Shown: positions 44,519 to 54,499, numbered from the stretch's first letter. The stretch is 64,000 nt of DNA from Caballeronia fortuita (GCF_001544835.2 NZ_FCNX02000011.1:62001-126000), one strand, 5' to 3'. Notes: a model not told the origin generated them from the sequence alone. Numbers and translations: made by a program.

Positions 44519-45781
44519 CCAGGTAGTGAACGAACGTAAGAAGCCAGCACCAGCAGCGGCCTTTCATCAAGCGCAAGCGTTGTGCCTATCAAGGCGATCT
44601 AATTTAATGGCTTCCGCGGCGATTGGAGGAGCGCCAGCTACGCGAATGCAACGCATACGAATGGCGCTTGGCTCTTGAATGGGAATCGTGTCGAATCGAC
44701 GCGCGAATAATTTTGCGCTGCGTATGAAGCCATCATCGCGCAGCGTTGTGGGTCCGACATGACTATGCTGAATTGCGAAGATTAGCAAGAATCCATTGGC
44801 GAAGACGGGAGGGCAATGGAGCGTATTGAGGCTGGAAGGTCCTGCGCCCGCTGTTCGACAAACGCTTCACTCAAGGCCGGATCTCTGGGTCGCTGGCGTT
44901 TGTCGCATTCCTCGCCGCCTTCTGGCTGAACTTGTGGTTGAGGTGAAAAAGACGCTGTGAACCTCGCTGTGGTGGACGTCTCAAGGGGACCGGCCAGTAG
45001 ATGTCGTTCGGCACGTTTGTCCTGACGCTGGGTCACATCGGGCACGCGCGTGCTATGCGACCACGCCTCTGAGTACCGGAGAATGGGACCTTAGGTCTGC
45101 CGGAAACCTAAGGATGACCCGTGTGGTCGTGCGCGACGTCGCGGCACGCGGCGAACGGCCGCTAGCCAAGGCAAGTCACGGGCGAGCGCCGGCCGCGCTT
45201 GAATGGGACAGCGCATCGGCACGGGCAGGTTCGTTCTGATTGCCGCCATTTCGGACAAAAACATTTCATCCGCACAAAGAGAGCCAAGAATGCCTTCTTC
45301 TTAATCGCGTTCTCTTGTGATAAGCATTCGGGAGGGCGGATGGAAATCCACCCTGCCAATTTTCGGCACGGCGGGTGCTGGGTTAAAGGCACCCGACATG
45401 ACGAAGGCATCCGACATGGCTGGCTTCTCGCTGTAAAGCGGGGGCCATGATGAAATCGTACTTAGCTTGCTTGAACGATCCGATAAGCGGCGGGGGTCCC
45501 TTTTTACGGCCGGCACCGGCTACCTGCACGGCAGTCGACAGTCAGCAGTTACTGCGAAGAGTAGCGAACGGCGTCACCGCAATGGAACGCGCGCTTGGAT
45601 TCTTCGAGTTCGTAGCAATACGGGCCGCTGGCGACCCAAGGTGGCGTAGTACTCGAACGGACGCTTGATGGGTTACTGCGGAGGTTCTTATTTCAAGCGC
45701 ACTTCAAGAAGTGCACTTGAAGGGTAACGCGCTTCCCTGGCGGGCTGCCATGACGCTGATTAACAACGAAGAGACAGAATC
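44519..45781. other. large gene-poor stretch
   Basis: About 1.26 kb with no convincing gene. Short open frames occur on both strands but are Arg/Pro-rich and lack ribosome binding sites. Composition looks like coding DNA that has decayed, but no family could be identified. Confidence 0.4.
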
Positions 45782-46006
45782 ATGATTCTCTACCACAACG
45801 GGGCCGCAATTCTTGCTTCGGCTCTGCGAGAGGGCGTCGCCTATGTGGCGCGCGCCAGAATACTCGAAGAAGACGGCGAATCTACGTCTCTCGGGACGCT
45901 TGGCATGTTCGCAAGCAAACGGGCGGCGATGGATTTCGCGGTGCGTACGGCGACCGCGTTTGTCGATGGCGAGCCTTTGCCAAAACCGCCGTTCGAAACA
46001 CAGTGA
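45782..46006 (+). CDS. small conserved hypothetical protein
   Basis: A 74-residue protein with GAAGAGA upstream. Layout: MILYHNGAAILASALREGVA, YVARARILEEDGESTSLG, FASKRAAMDFAVRTATAFVD. It is similar in organisation to the 78-residue protein at 19084 (beta strands then a helix with AFA…A…VD). Burkholderia genomes carry many of these small proteins; no function known. The next gene starts 4 bases after its stop. Confidence 0.6.
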   Translation: MILYHNGAAILASALREGVAYVARARILEEDGESTSLGTLGMFASKRAAMDFAVRTATAFVDGEPLPKPPFETQ

Positions 46007-46010
46007 TTCG

Positions 46011-46586
46011 GTGACGCGTGACAACGTCGCCGCGACGCCCTTAAAGGCCAGCGTCGTACGAGCGATCGACACGCATAACTGCGTCCACCGGAAAGAATAT
46101 CGCGAGTTTCAAACGCTTAGCGCGAGTGACTTGGTTGCATCTCGCGATGGGGCTAGCGCCGAGGCGCGAACGGCGAGGTTCGAATTGAGGGAAGGTGTTT
46201 TGGATATTTCCTCGTACGAAAGTGAGTCGCGGAAGATGTCATTCGCGGAAAGAGCCCAGCTTCTCTGCTGGCGCACCTGTGGACTCTTGCTCAATCGCTA
46301 TAAATCTGGGGAGTGGCCAAGCTTGGCCTATCGTATCCGGGCGGTGCACCGGTGGCTCGATGCGCATGATCGGTGGGCCGACTGGAAAGAAAGGGCAAAG
46401 CTGGCGCTCTGTGCCACGGAACTCGCTGAGCGAAACGTCTCTCTGCTGCAAACAGGCGCCGGCCGATGGGAAATGGACGTCATTGTTGCGTATGGTGCCA
46501 TCGACTACAACCGGCCGGGTTTGCGCAACTTATACATTCAATGCGAAGCGGCAGTCGTCCCCAAGGCGTGGCCCGCAGCGGGCTGA
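46011..46586 (+). CDS. hypothetical protein
   Basis: A 191-residue frame starting at GTG 46011; an alternative ATG at 46236 gives a 116-residue protein. The C-terminal part (SFAERAQLLCWRTCGLLLNR, GEWPSLAYRIRAVHRWLDAH, DRWADWKERAKLALCATELA, NLYIQCEAAVVPKAWPAAG) is Trp-rich, helical and well formed, suggesting a real protein. I do not recognise a family. It lies 4 bases downstream of the small gene at 45782. Confidence 0.45.
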   Translation: MTRDNVAATPLKASVVRAIDTHNCVHRKEYREFQTLSASDLVASRDGASAEARTARFELREGVLDISSYESESRKMSFAERAQLLCWRTCGLLLNRYKSGEWPSLAYRIRAVHRWLDAHDRWADWKERAKLALCATELAERNVSLLQTGAGRWEMDVIVAYGAIDYNRPGLRNLYIQCEAAVVPKAWPAAG

Positions 46587-46935
46587 GCCGGTCTAGACTC
46601 CATTGCCCGGAATGAAAGTGCCGCCCCCTCGACGCCTTCTGGAAACTGGACTGGTGTTGGGGAGGCTGATGCCGCTCCATAAGAAGGTGCTCAGATCGCG
46701 GCATGCGGTGTCGTGTTGTCGTGTTTCTTGGAGTAGATCTCGACTGGCGTACATTTGACTTTGCGTCGGTCGCACGGCGTGCCGAGATCCGTAGAGTATT
46801 TGCGCGCCGATAGTTTGGCGGGCTGTTCCGCGTGTCTTCGACGAGCTCTGGGTTGATTTCATTTCGCCCGCCGGGCTGCGGGGAGGCGAAATGCAGGCCA
46901 TGATTCAAGAAGCAAGAAGCCTCCCGCGGGCAAGA
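46587..46935. other. gene-free stretch
   Basis: About 350 bases; no convincing gene on either strand. Confidence 0.3.
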
Positions 46936-48029
46936 CTAGTCGCGGCGGCGGACCTGGCGAGGGATGCACACCGTGAACGTCGTTATGGCCTCCGCTGATT
47001 CGACCGCTATCATGCCGTCGTGGGCGTGCGCGATGCACCGGCATATATACAGGCCCAAGCCCATGCCGGCCGCTGTTCCGCGGGGCGAGGGCGACGGATT
47101 GACCCGCGTCAGCGGGTCAAACAGCGTCGGTAGGGCATGTCGGGGTATCCCATTGCCTTCGTTCGAAACCGCAACGGTCACCTGTTCACCGTCCCCGCGC
47201 GCCTCGACCCGTATCGATCCAGCGCCGTGTTGCACGGCGTTTATCAACAGGTTGACGACCATCTCGGCGATACGGATACCGTCCCACTGGCCGGCAAGAT
47301 CGCCCGCAAGGCCTACGTCAATGCGAGCGTCCGGGTATGCAGCGCGGACTTCTTCGGCCGCGTCGCGGCAAATTCGCCCCATATCTTGAGGCGCGAGCTC
47401 GATCGGCAACGCGTTGCCGAGCCGGGTCCGGGTGAAGACGAGAAGATCGTCGATCATGCGCTTCATACGTGCGGCGCTGCCTCGCAGATTCGCCACCGAC
47501 CTCGCTCCACGCGAGGATAGAGAATTGTCGCGAAGGAGGACCTCCGACGAATTGATTGCACGCCAGCAAACAGATCCCTGGTGCGTTCCGTCTGTTGCGC
47601 GTACTGCCGGACTGATCCCGCAAGTGCCTGATCAATGGCTTCGTTGAAACGGATCATCTCCTGAAACGACGCGGCACCGCGCGGCGCGGTGCGCTCCCAG
47701 CGACGTAGGACACTGGCCCGCAGCGCCCGGAATTCCGCGACGACATCATTGATGTCAAAGCCATTGGCGAGCCGATCGTCGGCGTGCTGACGGGCAATCT
47801 GATCGAACCCGCATTCCCGCGCGTCTTCGTTGTGCGACTTGGCTTCCTGCTGCCCGGAACTTTGTACTTCACGCATATCAACCGCAATAGCGCACAGGAG
47901 GTCGCGGGCCGAATTCCGCAGTTCGCTTTCGGTAAGGCCGGTTCCGTGCCCGCTAATCTGGGCGGCATAGGCAGTCCAATCGGCAATCAGTTCCTCGAGC
48001 TTTTGCTCAATGAAATCAGACAGGCCCAT
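46936..48029 (-). pseudogene. RsbRD-N sensor histidine kinase with deleted H-box
   Basis: From 48029 (GAGG upstream): MGLSDFIEQKLEELIADWTA, LRNSARDLLCAIAVDMREVQ, the RsbRD N-terminal sensor region to FNEAIDQALAGSVRQYAQQ and TRDLFAGV. The frame then shifts; the next frame reads NSSEVLLRDNSLSSRGARSV, ANLRGSAARMKRMIDDLLVF, TRTRLG and an intact HATPase (VVNLLINAVQHGAGSIRVEA, VSNEGNGIPRHALPTLFDPL, GMGLGLYICRCIAHAHDGMI). The expected H-box (GHDLRxPL) between FAGV and NSS is absent, apparently deleted between short GTGC repeats. The kinase cannot autophosphorylate normally. Confidence 0.85.
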
Positions 48030-48146
48030 CGATCCTCACCTCGCTCTTGGGGTGGACGGCCGCCGCATTTGATTCATCCGACAAGCGCGCCACAAGGAAT
48101 AGCCGTTGCTGACGGTTCTGAACCCGGTCACTCACGTTGACACTCT

Positions 48147-48586
48147 ATGTCGCTCTTGTCCACAACCGCCCGCTGGACCTCGCGCACCCTGATCGAGCCA
48201 GAAGCGGGTCGCAGGCGGCGGCTGCTTGTGGTCGACGATTTCCAGCCCGTGGCCGAGGCGACGACCGCGTTGCTTTCGATGTCCGGTTATGACGCGCGAT
48301 TCGTCGTTGACGGGGCTGCAGCGTTTCGGCTCATTATCGCGTGGGTGCCCGACTCCGTGTGCTCGACATTAATATGCCGGGGATGGACGGGTATGCGGTC
48401 GCACGCCAGCTGAGGCAGGACGCGCGTTTGCAGCATGTCGTCATCATCGCTTTCACCTCACAAGAGGAGTCCGCCACCCGCCTCCCCGGGATCGAGGCTG
48501 GCTTTGATGCATATTGCCGCAAAGACGCTACGTCTGACCAGCTGTTGCGGCTGCTCGCGCTAATCGCGGGGGAGACAGGAACCTGA
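48147..48586 (+). pseudogene. frameshifted response regulator
   Basis: First frame from 48147: RRLLVVDDFQPVAEATTALL, SMSGYDARFVVDGAAAFRLI, AWVPDSV. After a one-base loss near 48358: LDINMPGMDGYAVARQLRQD, VVIIAFTSQEESATRLPGIE, AGFDAYCRKDATSDQLLRLL to 48586. Together a receiver-only regulator of about 145 residues with acidic patch, Asp and Lys (RKD) conserved. It faces the broken RsbRD-type kinase divergently, so the pair has decayed together. It is a relative of the dead regulator at 21080. Confidence 0.82.
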
Positions 48587-48956
48587 GAATAGTCCACTTT
48601 CCGATCTGACGGACCCAACCAGTCGGTCATGTTGCTTACGATGGTGGGGAACGCTCATTGTCAGCTAGAACCAGAAGCATAAACATCAAGGCGCTCGCGG
48701 TCGCACGCCAACGAAAATGTATGGTCAGCCTGGTCCTTGCAACCTCGATCTGTGAGATAAAAGGGATTGCGCAAATGTATCCAGGCTCGAAATGGGCACG
48801 AGTCAGAGCGCCCGGCTCTCGACGAGAAGCCGCACCCAACTGTCCTCAAAAAGGCCTCAGTCTGCAGGACTGGATTTTATCTCAGGTTTTCAGTTGGGCC
48901 GTGAGCCGTTTTTCTTCATCACAGGTCAGTGGTCGCAAAAGCAGGCTGGAAAGTTG

Positions 48957-49175
48957 TCAAGCGATAGCCGGTTGCGCCCGGTACTCCCCACCCTCGGCCA
49001 GAATCGCCCAAACGATTCTGGCCATTTTGTTGGCGAGTGCGCAGGCGACGACATTGCTGTGACGGCGTCGCAGCAGCGCTTGTAGCCAGCGCCCGAGCGC
49101 ATCTGTTCTCTGCTCGGCGTAACGCATCACAGCACGCGCTCCTTGCCCCAGCGGGCTGTTGCCGCGCTTGCATAT
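48957..49175 (-). pseudogene. IS110-family transposase C-terminal fragment
   Basis: The minus strand reads CKRGNSPLGQGARAVMRYAE, QRTDALGRWLQALLRRRHSN, VVACALANKMARIVWAILAE, GGEYRAQPAIA to a stop. This is the transposase_20 tail of IS110/IS492 elements (…GARAVMR…NKxARIVWAxLA). A segment normally found between RGNS and GARA is missing. Confidence 0.75.
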
Positions 49176-49194
49176 CCCTAGGTTATCATGGCGA

Positions 49195-49356
49195 ACGCTA
49201 CGCTACGCTACGCTTATCGGCATCGACTTGGGCAAGCACTGTTTCTTCGTGCAGGCGCAGGGCGCACCCGGCGCGCAGGGTGCGGGCCAACCCTCTCTAC
49301 CCGATGATTTTCGGGGTAACGAAGGGGTGGCGGTCGAGTTCGGTTCGTTGCCGTGA
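49195..49356 (+). pseudogene. IS110-family transposase N-terminal fragment
   Basis: The plus frame LIGIDLGKHCFFVQAQGAPG matches the IS110 DEDD N-terminal motif (IGIDLGKxxFxxxxQD). It lies head-to-head with the C-terminal fragment on the other strand, so the element was rearranged. Just upstream is a short tandem repeat of CGCTA (about 49197-49213). Confidence 0.6.
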
Positions 49357-49564
49357 ATTAACGATGTCAGAGTGGCGCGAGATCGTTCAGAAGCTGCAGG
49401 TCGCGCGCCAAGTGAGTGTGCAATACCTTCGGCGCTCGCGAAGCTGATTCGTCTGCATGATGCCCCCGCTTCCCTACATCGCATTAGCGCGGCTGCGCGT
49501 CGCTGACCGACCTCGGATGCGAGGATTGAGGCGCGGCGCACTCACCAGTGTCCAGATCAAGCGA

Positions 49565-49590
49565 CAAAAAGCCCGCCGGTTGCGCGGGCT
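49565..49590 (-). terminator. intrinsic terminator downstream of hemerythrin gene
   Basis: Stem AGCCCGC at 49570-49576 pairs with GCGGGCT at 49584-49590; on the minus strand the hairpin is followed by TTTTT. It lies about 110 bases after the stop of the minus-strand hemerythrin gene, as expected. Confidence 0.75.
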
Positions 49591-49698
49591 CTAATTCCTA
49601 GCGGGTCATTCGCCGATCGCTCGCGAGGCGCCGCCGATGTTCGACGGTGGCGGATTTAGCTTCTTCTCGTTTCGTCGAACCACTGCCCTCGGTGTGGT

Positions 49699-50316
49699 TT
49701 AGCCTCGATCTTCGCGCGTTCTCCTGTACACGAACCGCCGACTGCGGCGCGTGGAAGCAGGGCGCAGGCAGTGCGCCAGAAAAAAGGCACCCAGCGACAC
49801 CATTGCGAACGAGGCGGCTGGAAAGGTCGCGACCGTGTTCACCGCGATCGCGGCTGGGCGCCTCTGTGCGACGAGCTGCAGCCTGCGCGTGCTCATGCGC
49901 TGACCCAGCTGCGAGAGCTGGGACGCAAGCGCGCGTTCAGCGCTCGGCAGCAGCAGTGTCTCTTCGTCGGCAACATGGTGAATCACTTCGCGCATGAGGT
50001 GCATGAAACGTGCGTCGTAAGCAGCGTCGTTAGGGCGCATCGCTCGTAGTCGAGCGATGTCCTCGCGCATCTTGTCGTGGTCGGATTTGCTCGTGGCAAG
50101 GGTGTCGTCGGTCGGCAGCGCAGCCCTGAGCGCCGGGTAGAAGATCTCTTCTTCAAGTTGCGCATGAATTTCCAGCGCCGTACAGATAAGTTCGACGATA
50201 GCGTGCTTTCTCCACCACGGCGTGCTGCGGCGGTAACGATGAAAAGCCGCCATCACGTGCGTGTGATCCATTCGAATCATCGTGGTGACGGAAAGCGGGG
50301 ACAATTGAAGATCCAC
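49699..50316 (-). CDS. hemerythrin HHE-domain protein with C-terminal membrane tail
   Basis: A 205-residue protein; AAGGAG precedes the ATG at 50316. The hemerythrin cation-binding domain shows IRMDHTHVMAAFHRYRRSTP, EIHAQLEEEIFYPALRAALP, SKSDHDKMREDIARLRAMRP and VIHHVADEETLLLPSAERAL, with the His/Glu di-iron ligands in the expected positions. The tail FPAASFAMVSLGAFFLAHCL is hydrophobic and may anchor it. It may bind oxygen or nitric oxide or relate to iron stress. Part of this tail recurs in the chimeric remnant at 29774-30254. Confidence 0.88.
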   Translation of the reverse strand: MDLQLSPLSVTTMIRMDHTHVMAAFHRYRRSTPWWRKHAIVELICTALEIHAQLEEEIFYPALRAALPTDDTLATSKSDHDKMREDIARLRAMRPNDAAYDARFMHLMREVIHHVADEETLLLPSAERALASQLSQLGQRMSTRRLQLVAQRRPAAIAVNTVATFPAASFAMVSLGAFFLAHCLRPASTRRSRRFVYRRTREDRG

Positions 50317-50434
50317 GGTGGCTCCTTGGCGGTTGGCGCTTCATCAATGGCTGCCCCTGGTAAGCGGGCGGGCTGCCTTTTTCGTCGCGCTTGTTGCAGA
50401 ACGCTGTTCAGGTGGGGCAGCAGAATGCATACCC

Positions 50435-50566
50435 ATGACCGCACAAGCGGCCCCCCTTAGCGAACGTCGGCTCTGCTTGGCGGTACACGAGTTGCTCATC
50501 ACGACTGCCTGCTCGTCGACCTGCGACGCAGCGATCGCAAGCACCGCGGTGCGCTACGGGAGCTAA
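50435..50566 (+). CDS. possible 43-residue protein
   Basis: A short frame starting MTAQAAPLSERRLCLAVHEL and ending VRYGS, closing 3 bases before the DUF2934 start. The composition is plausible, but the ribosome binding site is weak and no family is recognised. Low confidence. Confidence 0.25.
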   Translation: MTAQAAPLSERRLCLAVHELLITTACSSTCDAAIASTAVRYGS

Positions 50567-50569
50567 GAA

Positions 50570-50830
50570 ATGCATGAGTATCAGGCGCAGGAACGGGTTC
50601 GTCGGCGCGCCTCCGAAATCTGGGAACGACAGGGTAGTCCAGAAGGCCTCGCCGAGGCGTTGTCGAAGCAGGCAAAGGCCTCGCTCGACTTTAGAAGCGT
50701 CCCCAAGAGCGCCCGCCCAGGCGTTGGCAAACGGCACCTCGGGTTGGGGTCCCTTGCCGTGCGAAGTGAGCGGTCGATGCGGGCCCGCTGCAGGCGGCCG
50801 CGCCACGCCGCCTGTGCGGCGTGTTATTAG
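50570..50830 (+). CDS. DUF2934-domain protein, probably frameshifted after the domain
   Basis: GGGAG precedes the ATG. The first 40 residues, MHEYQAQERVRRRASEIWER, QGSPEGLAEALSKQAKASLD, are a DUF2934 motif (RxRAYEIWExxGxPEGxxxxHW type). Beyond that the sequence becomes Arg/Cys-rich and unlike the family, so the rest may be out of frame. Function unknown for the family. Confidence 0.6.
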   Translation: MHEYQAQERVRRRASEIWERQGSPEGLAEALSKQAKASLDFRSVPKSARPGVGKRHLGLGSLAVRSERSMRARCRRPRHAACAACY

Positions 50831-51300
50831 CAAGCCAATGTCGTGCGCGTCAGGCGGCGGCGATGGGTTGCAGGCGCTCTGGGGCGGCTCACTTAACTTC
50901 GTGCGCTGTGACGGATCGTAAATTTCTCGAACCCTGCGCATCGAGTAGCAGGCATGCGCACTCAACTGCGACGCCCCATTGACCCAGCAGTACGATGAAT
51001 TTGCTCAGCGTCGCATCGCGGACAACAACGGCGAGGTAAAGTCCTCGCGTCACCCACGCGCGGCCGTGCAGCTTGCCGAGGCATCTAGTGGGCACTCCTT
51101 GGCAGGCTGCCGCGCGTGCCGATCGGCCGGCGCACCGGCTTGAGGCTCGACGACGCGCCAGCCGCCGCGTTCGCCGCGCCCCGGAACGCCAATTGGCTCC
51201 GGTCCGGCGCATCCGTGCGCGTGTTCACCCAAGCGCCGAGGTTCGAACGGACGCGCCGGGGTACGCCTTTTGCATCACTCGTGTGCCCGCAACTCGGACG
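50831..51300. other. gene-free stretch
   Basis: About 470 bases without a convincing gene; overlapping Arg-rich frames on both strands only. Confidence 0.35.
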
Positions 51301-51618
51301 ATGACCAAAATGAAGGCCACAATAATCGCGCACGAATCCCCTCCGACAGACGCGTCGGTGGAGATTCATCGATTCAAATTTCTGCTCGACGACGGTACTG
51401 CTCCTCCACTCGCCGAGACGATATCGCTGCGCACAGCACGGGTCATTGTCGAAAACTTGGAGGACGGCAATGCCTTCATCAAGATGCTCCAAGCGATTGT
51501 GAAGGCACCGTCGGCCGAGTACGACGACTTGGTCGGTCGGATCTTCCCCGATCATTACACACCTTCTCCCGACGGTGGAGACCCGACGCAGCGATGCGAC
51601 GGCGCGTCTCCGCCTTAA
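51301..51618 (+). CDS. small conserved hypothetical protein with a decayed paralogue
   Basis: A 105-residue protein: MKATIIAHESPPTDASVEIH, RFKFLLDDG, PLAETISLRTARVIVENLED, GNAFIKMLQAIVKAPSAEYD, LVGRIFPDHY. The start may be ATG 51301 or 51310; no strong ribosome binding site is visible, so expression is uncertain. The same family is present, frameshifted, at 17523-17815, showing that these segments are conserved protein rather than chance. No function can be assigned. Confidence 0.6.
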   Translation: MTKMKATIIAHESPPTDASVEIHRFKFLLDDGTAPPLAETISLRTARVIVENLEDGNAFIKMLQAIVKAPSAEYDDLVGRIFPDHYTPSPDGGDPTQRCDGASPP

Positions 51619-51966
51619 CAGTATGCTGCCGGTTCGGGACGTGTCCGCTTGAATCCGAATGGGCATTCCGCCGAAACTTTGTTTGCATAAAAACTTTCCA
51701 CATCGGTGAGACGGTCAACGTCTATGCCGTGCCGTGTTGGCGCCCCTGGTTTCCAGCTCGGGTCGCCGTCTTGCCGACAGAGGCGACGCTCACGCCCTGA
51801 GGCATGGAGCGACGAGAAGAGCGGCCCCTCGCAAAGCGCGAAAACGCGCGCCGCGTTGGCCCTCGCCTATCGTACTGAGCGCTGCGGAACAGCAATTGCG
51901 CGAGTGGGATGGCAAAGGGCATTTGTACGCCTTCCGTTACTGTCAATCTATCCCGCTGGAGATGAT

Positions 51967-53136
51967 ATGCGTGCACTTCGCTGGCATGGAAAACACGACA
52001 TCCGTTGCGACACGGTTCCCGATCCCGAAATCGAAGAAGGGCGCGATGCCATCGTCAAGGTTTCGTCTTGTGCGATATGCGGCTCGGATCTGCACCTGTT
52101 TGACGGCTTCATGCCGACCATGAAAAGCGGTGACATCTTGGGCCACGAGTTTATGGGCGAAGTCGTGGAGGTGGGCCGTGAGAATAAGGCGCTTAAAGTC
52201 GGCGACCGTGTGGTCGTGCCGTTCACTATTTTCTGCGGCGACTGCGATCAGTGCAAACGCGGCAATTTTTCGGTTTGTGAGCGCAGCAACCGTAATAAAG
52301 AGGAGGCCGACAAAATGTTTGGCCACGCGACCGCTGGTCTGTTCGGCTATTCGCATTTGACGGGCGGCTACGCAGGCGGCCAAGCTGAGTTTGTGCGTGT
52401 TCCATTTGCCGATACTACGCATGTGAAGGTGCCGGCGGGTCTTACTGACGAGCAGGTGCTCTTCCTCGGGGACATCTTGCCGACCGGTTGGCAAGCCGCG
52501 GTGAACTGTGAAATCGTCCCGACGGATACGGTTGCGATCTGGGGCGCTGGCCCGGTCGGCCAGATGGCAATTCGCAGCGCTGTCCTGCTGGGGGCCAAGC
52601 AGGTGGTCGTGATCGATCGCGTGCCTGAGCGCTTGGCGATGGCCCGGCAGGGCGGCGCTATCACGATCAATTTTGACGAAGAGAGTGTGCTTGAACGGCT
52701 TGCAGAGCTGACGGACGGAAAGGGCCCGGAGAAATGCATTGACGCGGTGGGAATGGAGTCACATGCGACGCGGTCCTTTGACGCAATGTACGACCGTGTG
52801 AAGCAGGCCGTCATGCTCGAGTCCGACCGACCGCACGTGTTGCGGGAAATGATTTATGTCTGTCGTCCAGCAGGCATCTTATCGGTCCCGGGTGTGTACG
52901 GTGGATTGATCGACAAGCTACCCTTTGGGGCATCGATGAACAAAGGTTTGACGTGGAAGATGGGACAAACGCACGTCAACCGGTGGACCGATGACCTACT
53001 GCAACGCATTCAAGAAGGTCAGATCGACCCGTCTTTCGTAATCACGCATACCGTGGCGCTTGAACAGGGCCCCGGAATGTACAAGACGTTCCGCGACAAG
53101 GAAGACGGCTGTATCAAAGTCGTGCTGAAACCATGA
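51967..53136 (+). CDS. zinc-dependent alcohol dehydrogenase (glutathione-independent formaldehyde dehydrogenase-like)
   Basis: A 389-residue MDR-family enzyme; GGAG precedes ATG 51967. Catalytic zinc ligands in CAICGSDLHLFDGFMPTMKS and GHEFMGEVVEVGRENKALKV; structural zinc Cys cluster CGDCDQCKRGNFSVC; the NAD(P) motif VAIWGAGPVGQMAIRSAVLL followed by VVVIDRVPERLAMARQGGA. The insert KEEADKMFGHATAGLFGYSH, LTGGYAGGQAEFVRVPFADT is typical of the formaldehyde/threonine-type subgroup. It probably oxidises an alcohol or aldehyde adduct. A truncated copy lies at 30.1 kb. Confidence 0.92.
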   Translation: MRALRWHGKHDIRCDTVPDPEIEEGRDAIVKVSSCAICGSDLHLFDGFMPTMKSGDILGHEFMGEVVEVGRENKALKVGDRVVVPFTIFCGDCDQCKRGNFSVCERSNRNKEEADKMFGHATAGLFGYSHLTGGYAGGQAEFVRVPFADTTHVKVPAGLTDEQVLFLGDILPTGWQAAVNCEIVPTDTVAIWGAGPVGQMAIRSAVLLGAKQVVVIDRVPERLAMARQGGAITINFDEESVLERLAELTDGKGPEKCIDAVGMESHATRSFDAMYDRVKQAVMLESDRPHVLREMIYVCRPAGILSVPGVYGGLIDKLPFGASMNKGLTWKMGQTHVNRWTDDLLQRIQEGQIDPSFVITHTVALEQGPGMYKTFRDKEDGCIKVVLKP

Positions 53137-53590
53137 CGCCTCGACCGAGTCACCCCGAGCAAAGTCGGGATAGCCGCTCGAACGAGTGGTCGTCCTGCAA
53201 AGCGTCATTTATCTCGGCGAACGCTTGATGCTGTTGCAAGGACGCGAACCCGGACGACCGCCCTCGTTCGGGAATTGCAATACTCAATCGAGGCAGGCCA
53301 TGTGGCGGAACAGGCGGAGTTTAAGGCGGAAGAAAGTGACGGAATAGAAGTGAGTGCCCTGCTGCTCACGCGTCGAAAACGGCGGAATTAGTCAAGGTCC
53401 ATTGTCTAAGCTTGACGAGCCGGTCAATAGACCAAAGCGCCCCTCGTTCGCCTACACGATGCCGCGGCTCAGTGGAACCGCTGTGGAACACCTGATGCGT
53501 TCGTCACCGGGGCAACTATCGAGGCACAAATCGTTGTACACCGCGGGTCCGTATGTCCATCGCGCGCAAAGTGCTTTTTCGGGAAACAGC
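53137..53590. other. gene-free stretch
   Basis: About 450 bases between the dehydrogenase and the channel gene with no convincing gene or hairpin. Confidence 0.35.
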
Positions 53591-54442
53591 ATGTCCGATC
53601 AAACCGCAGGTGCTGGATCGCCGCACCTTGACAGCAGCGAGCGCGAGCAGGCGGCCGACCATGCCACACCGCATCCGCTTGTCATCCATGAAATCGTTCG
53701 CGAAGAGGGCGAGGCCGCGATGGAGCGCAGCGGCACTGCGCTCATGTGGTCAGCCCTTGCGGCGGGGTTGTCAATGGGATTCTCTTTTCTCGTCCAGGCG
53801 ATCCTGGAAGGGGCTCTGCCTGATACCGGCTGGCGACATCTGATTTCGAGCCTGGGCTACACCATCGGGTTCGTATTTGTGATTCTCGGCCGTCAGCAAC
53901 TCTTCACCGAAAGCACGTTGACCGCCGTGCTCCCTGTCCTGACGCGTCGCAACTTCACCACGCTCGGTAAGACGCTTCGGTTGTGGGGGATCGTGCTTGT
54001 TTTTAACCTTGTGGGCACGACGATTTTTGCCGCGCTTTTGCAGTTCAAGCACGTGTTTGGCCCCGAGGTGACAACGGCGCTCGCGGAGGTTGCACGTGCG
54101 CCGTTCAGCGCGCCGTTCGGCGTCACCCTGGTGCGGGCTGTGTTTGCAGGCTGGTTGATTGCGCTCATGGTCTGGCTATTGCCGACTGCCCGTTCGGCTC
54201 GTCTCGCGACCATTCTGCTCGTTACCTACACGGTTGGCGTCAGCAAGCTCACGCACGTGATCGCGAGTTCGGCCGAGGCCGCCTATGCGGTGATGATCGG
54301 CGCCGTCGGGGTGGGCGATTACTTCAGCGTGTTTTTGTTGCCGACCCTCATCGGCAATATGCTGGGCGGAATCTCGATGGTGGCAATCATCAACCATGCA
54401 GCGATTGCGCCAGAGATCGACGACACGCGGCGCGAGGAGTGA
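53591..54442 (+). CDS. formate/nitrite transporter (FNT) family channel
   Basis: A 283-residue membrane protein; the start at 53591 follows GGGA, and the longer frame is not conserved. Six hydrophobic segments: ALMWSALAAGLSMGFSFLVQ, LISSLGYTIGFVFVILGRQQ, LRLWGIVLVFNLVGTTIFAA, VTLVRAVFAGWLIALMVWLL, ILLVTYTVGVSKLTHVIASS, FLLPTLIGNMLGGISMVAII. The FNT signatures GFVFVILGRQQLFTESTLTA and PTLIGNMLGGIS are clear. It would conduct formate, nitrite or a related anion. It is convergent with the cytochrome operon. Confidence 0.9.
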   Translation: MSDQTAGAGSPHLDSSEREQAADHATPHPLVIHEIVREEGEAAMERSGTALMWSALAAGLSMGFSFLVQAILEGALPDTGWRHLISSLGYTIGFVFVILGRQQLFTESTLTAVLPVLTRRNFTTLGKTLRLWGIVLVFNLVGTTIFAALLQFKHVFGPEVTTALAEVARAPFSAPFGVTLVRAVFAGWLIALMVWLLPTARSARLATILLVTYTVGVSKLTHVIASSAEAAYAVMIGAVGVGDYFSVFLLPTLIGNMLGGISMVAIINHAAIAPEIDDTRREE

Positions 54443-54499
54443 GCTGAGGCTGTGCGCGTTTCAAAATAGCCGTTTCGCTGCCTCTGTCATCGATCCGAG

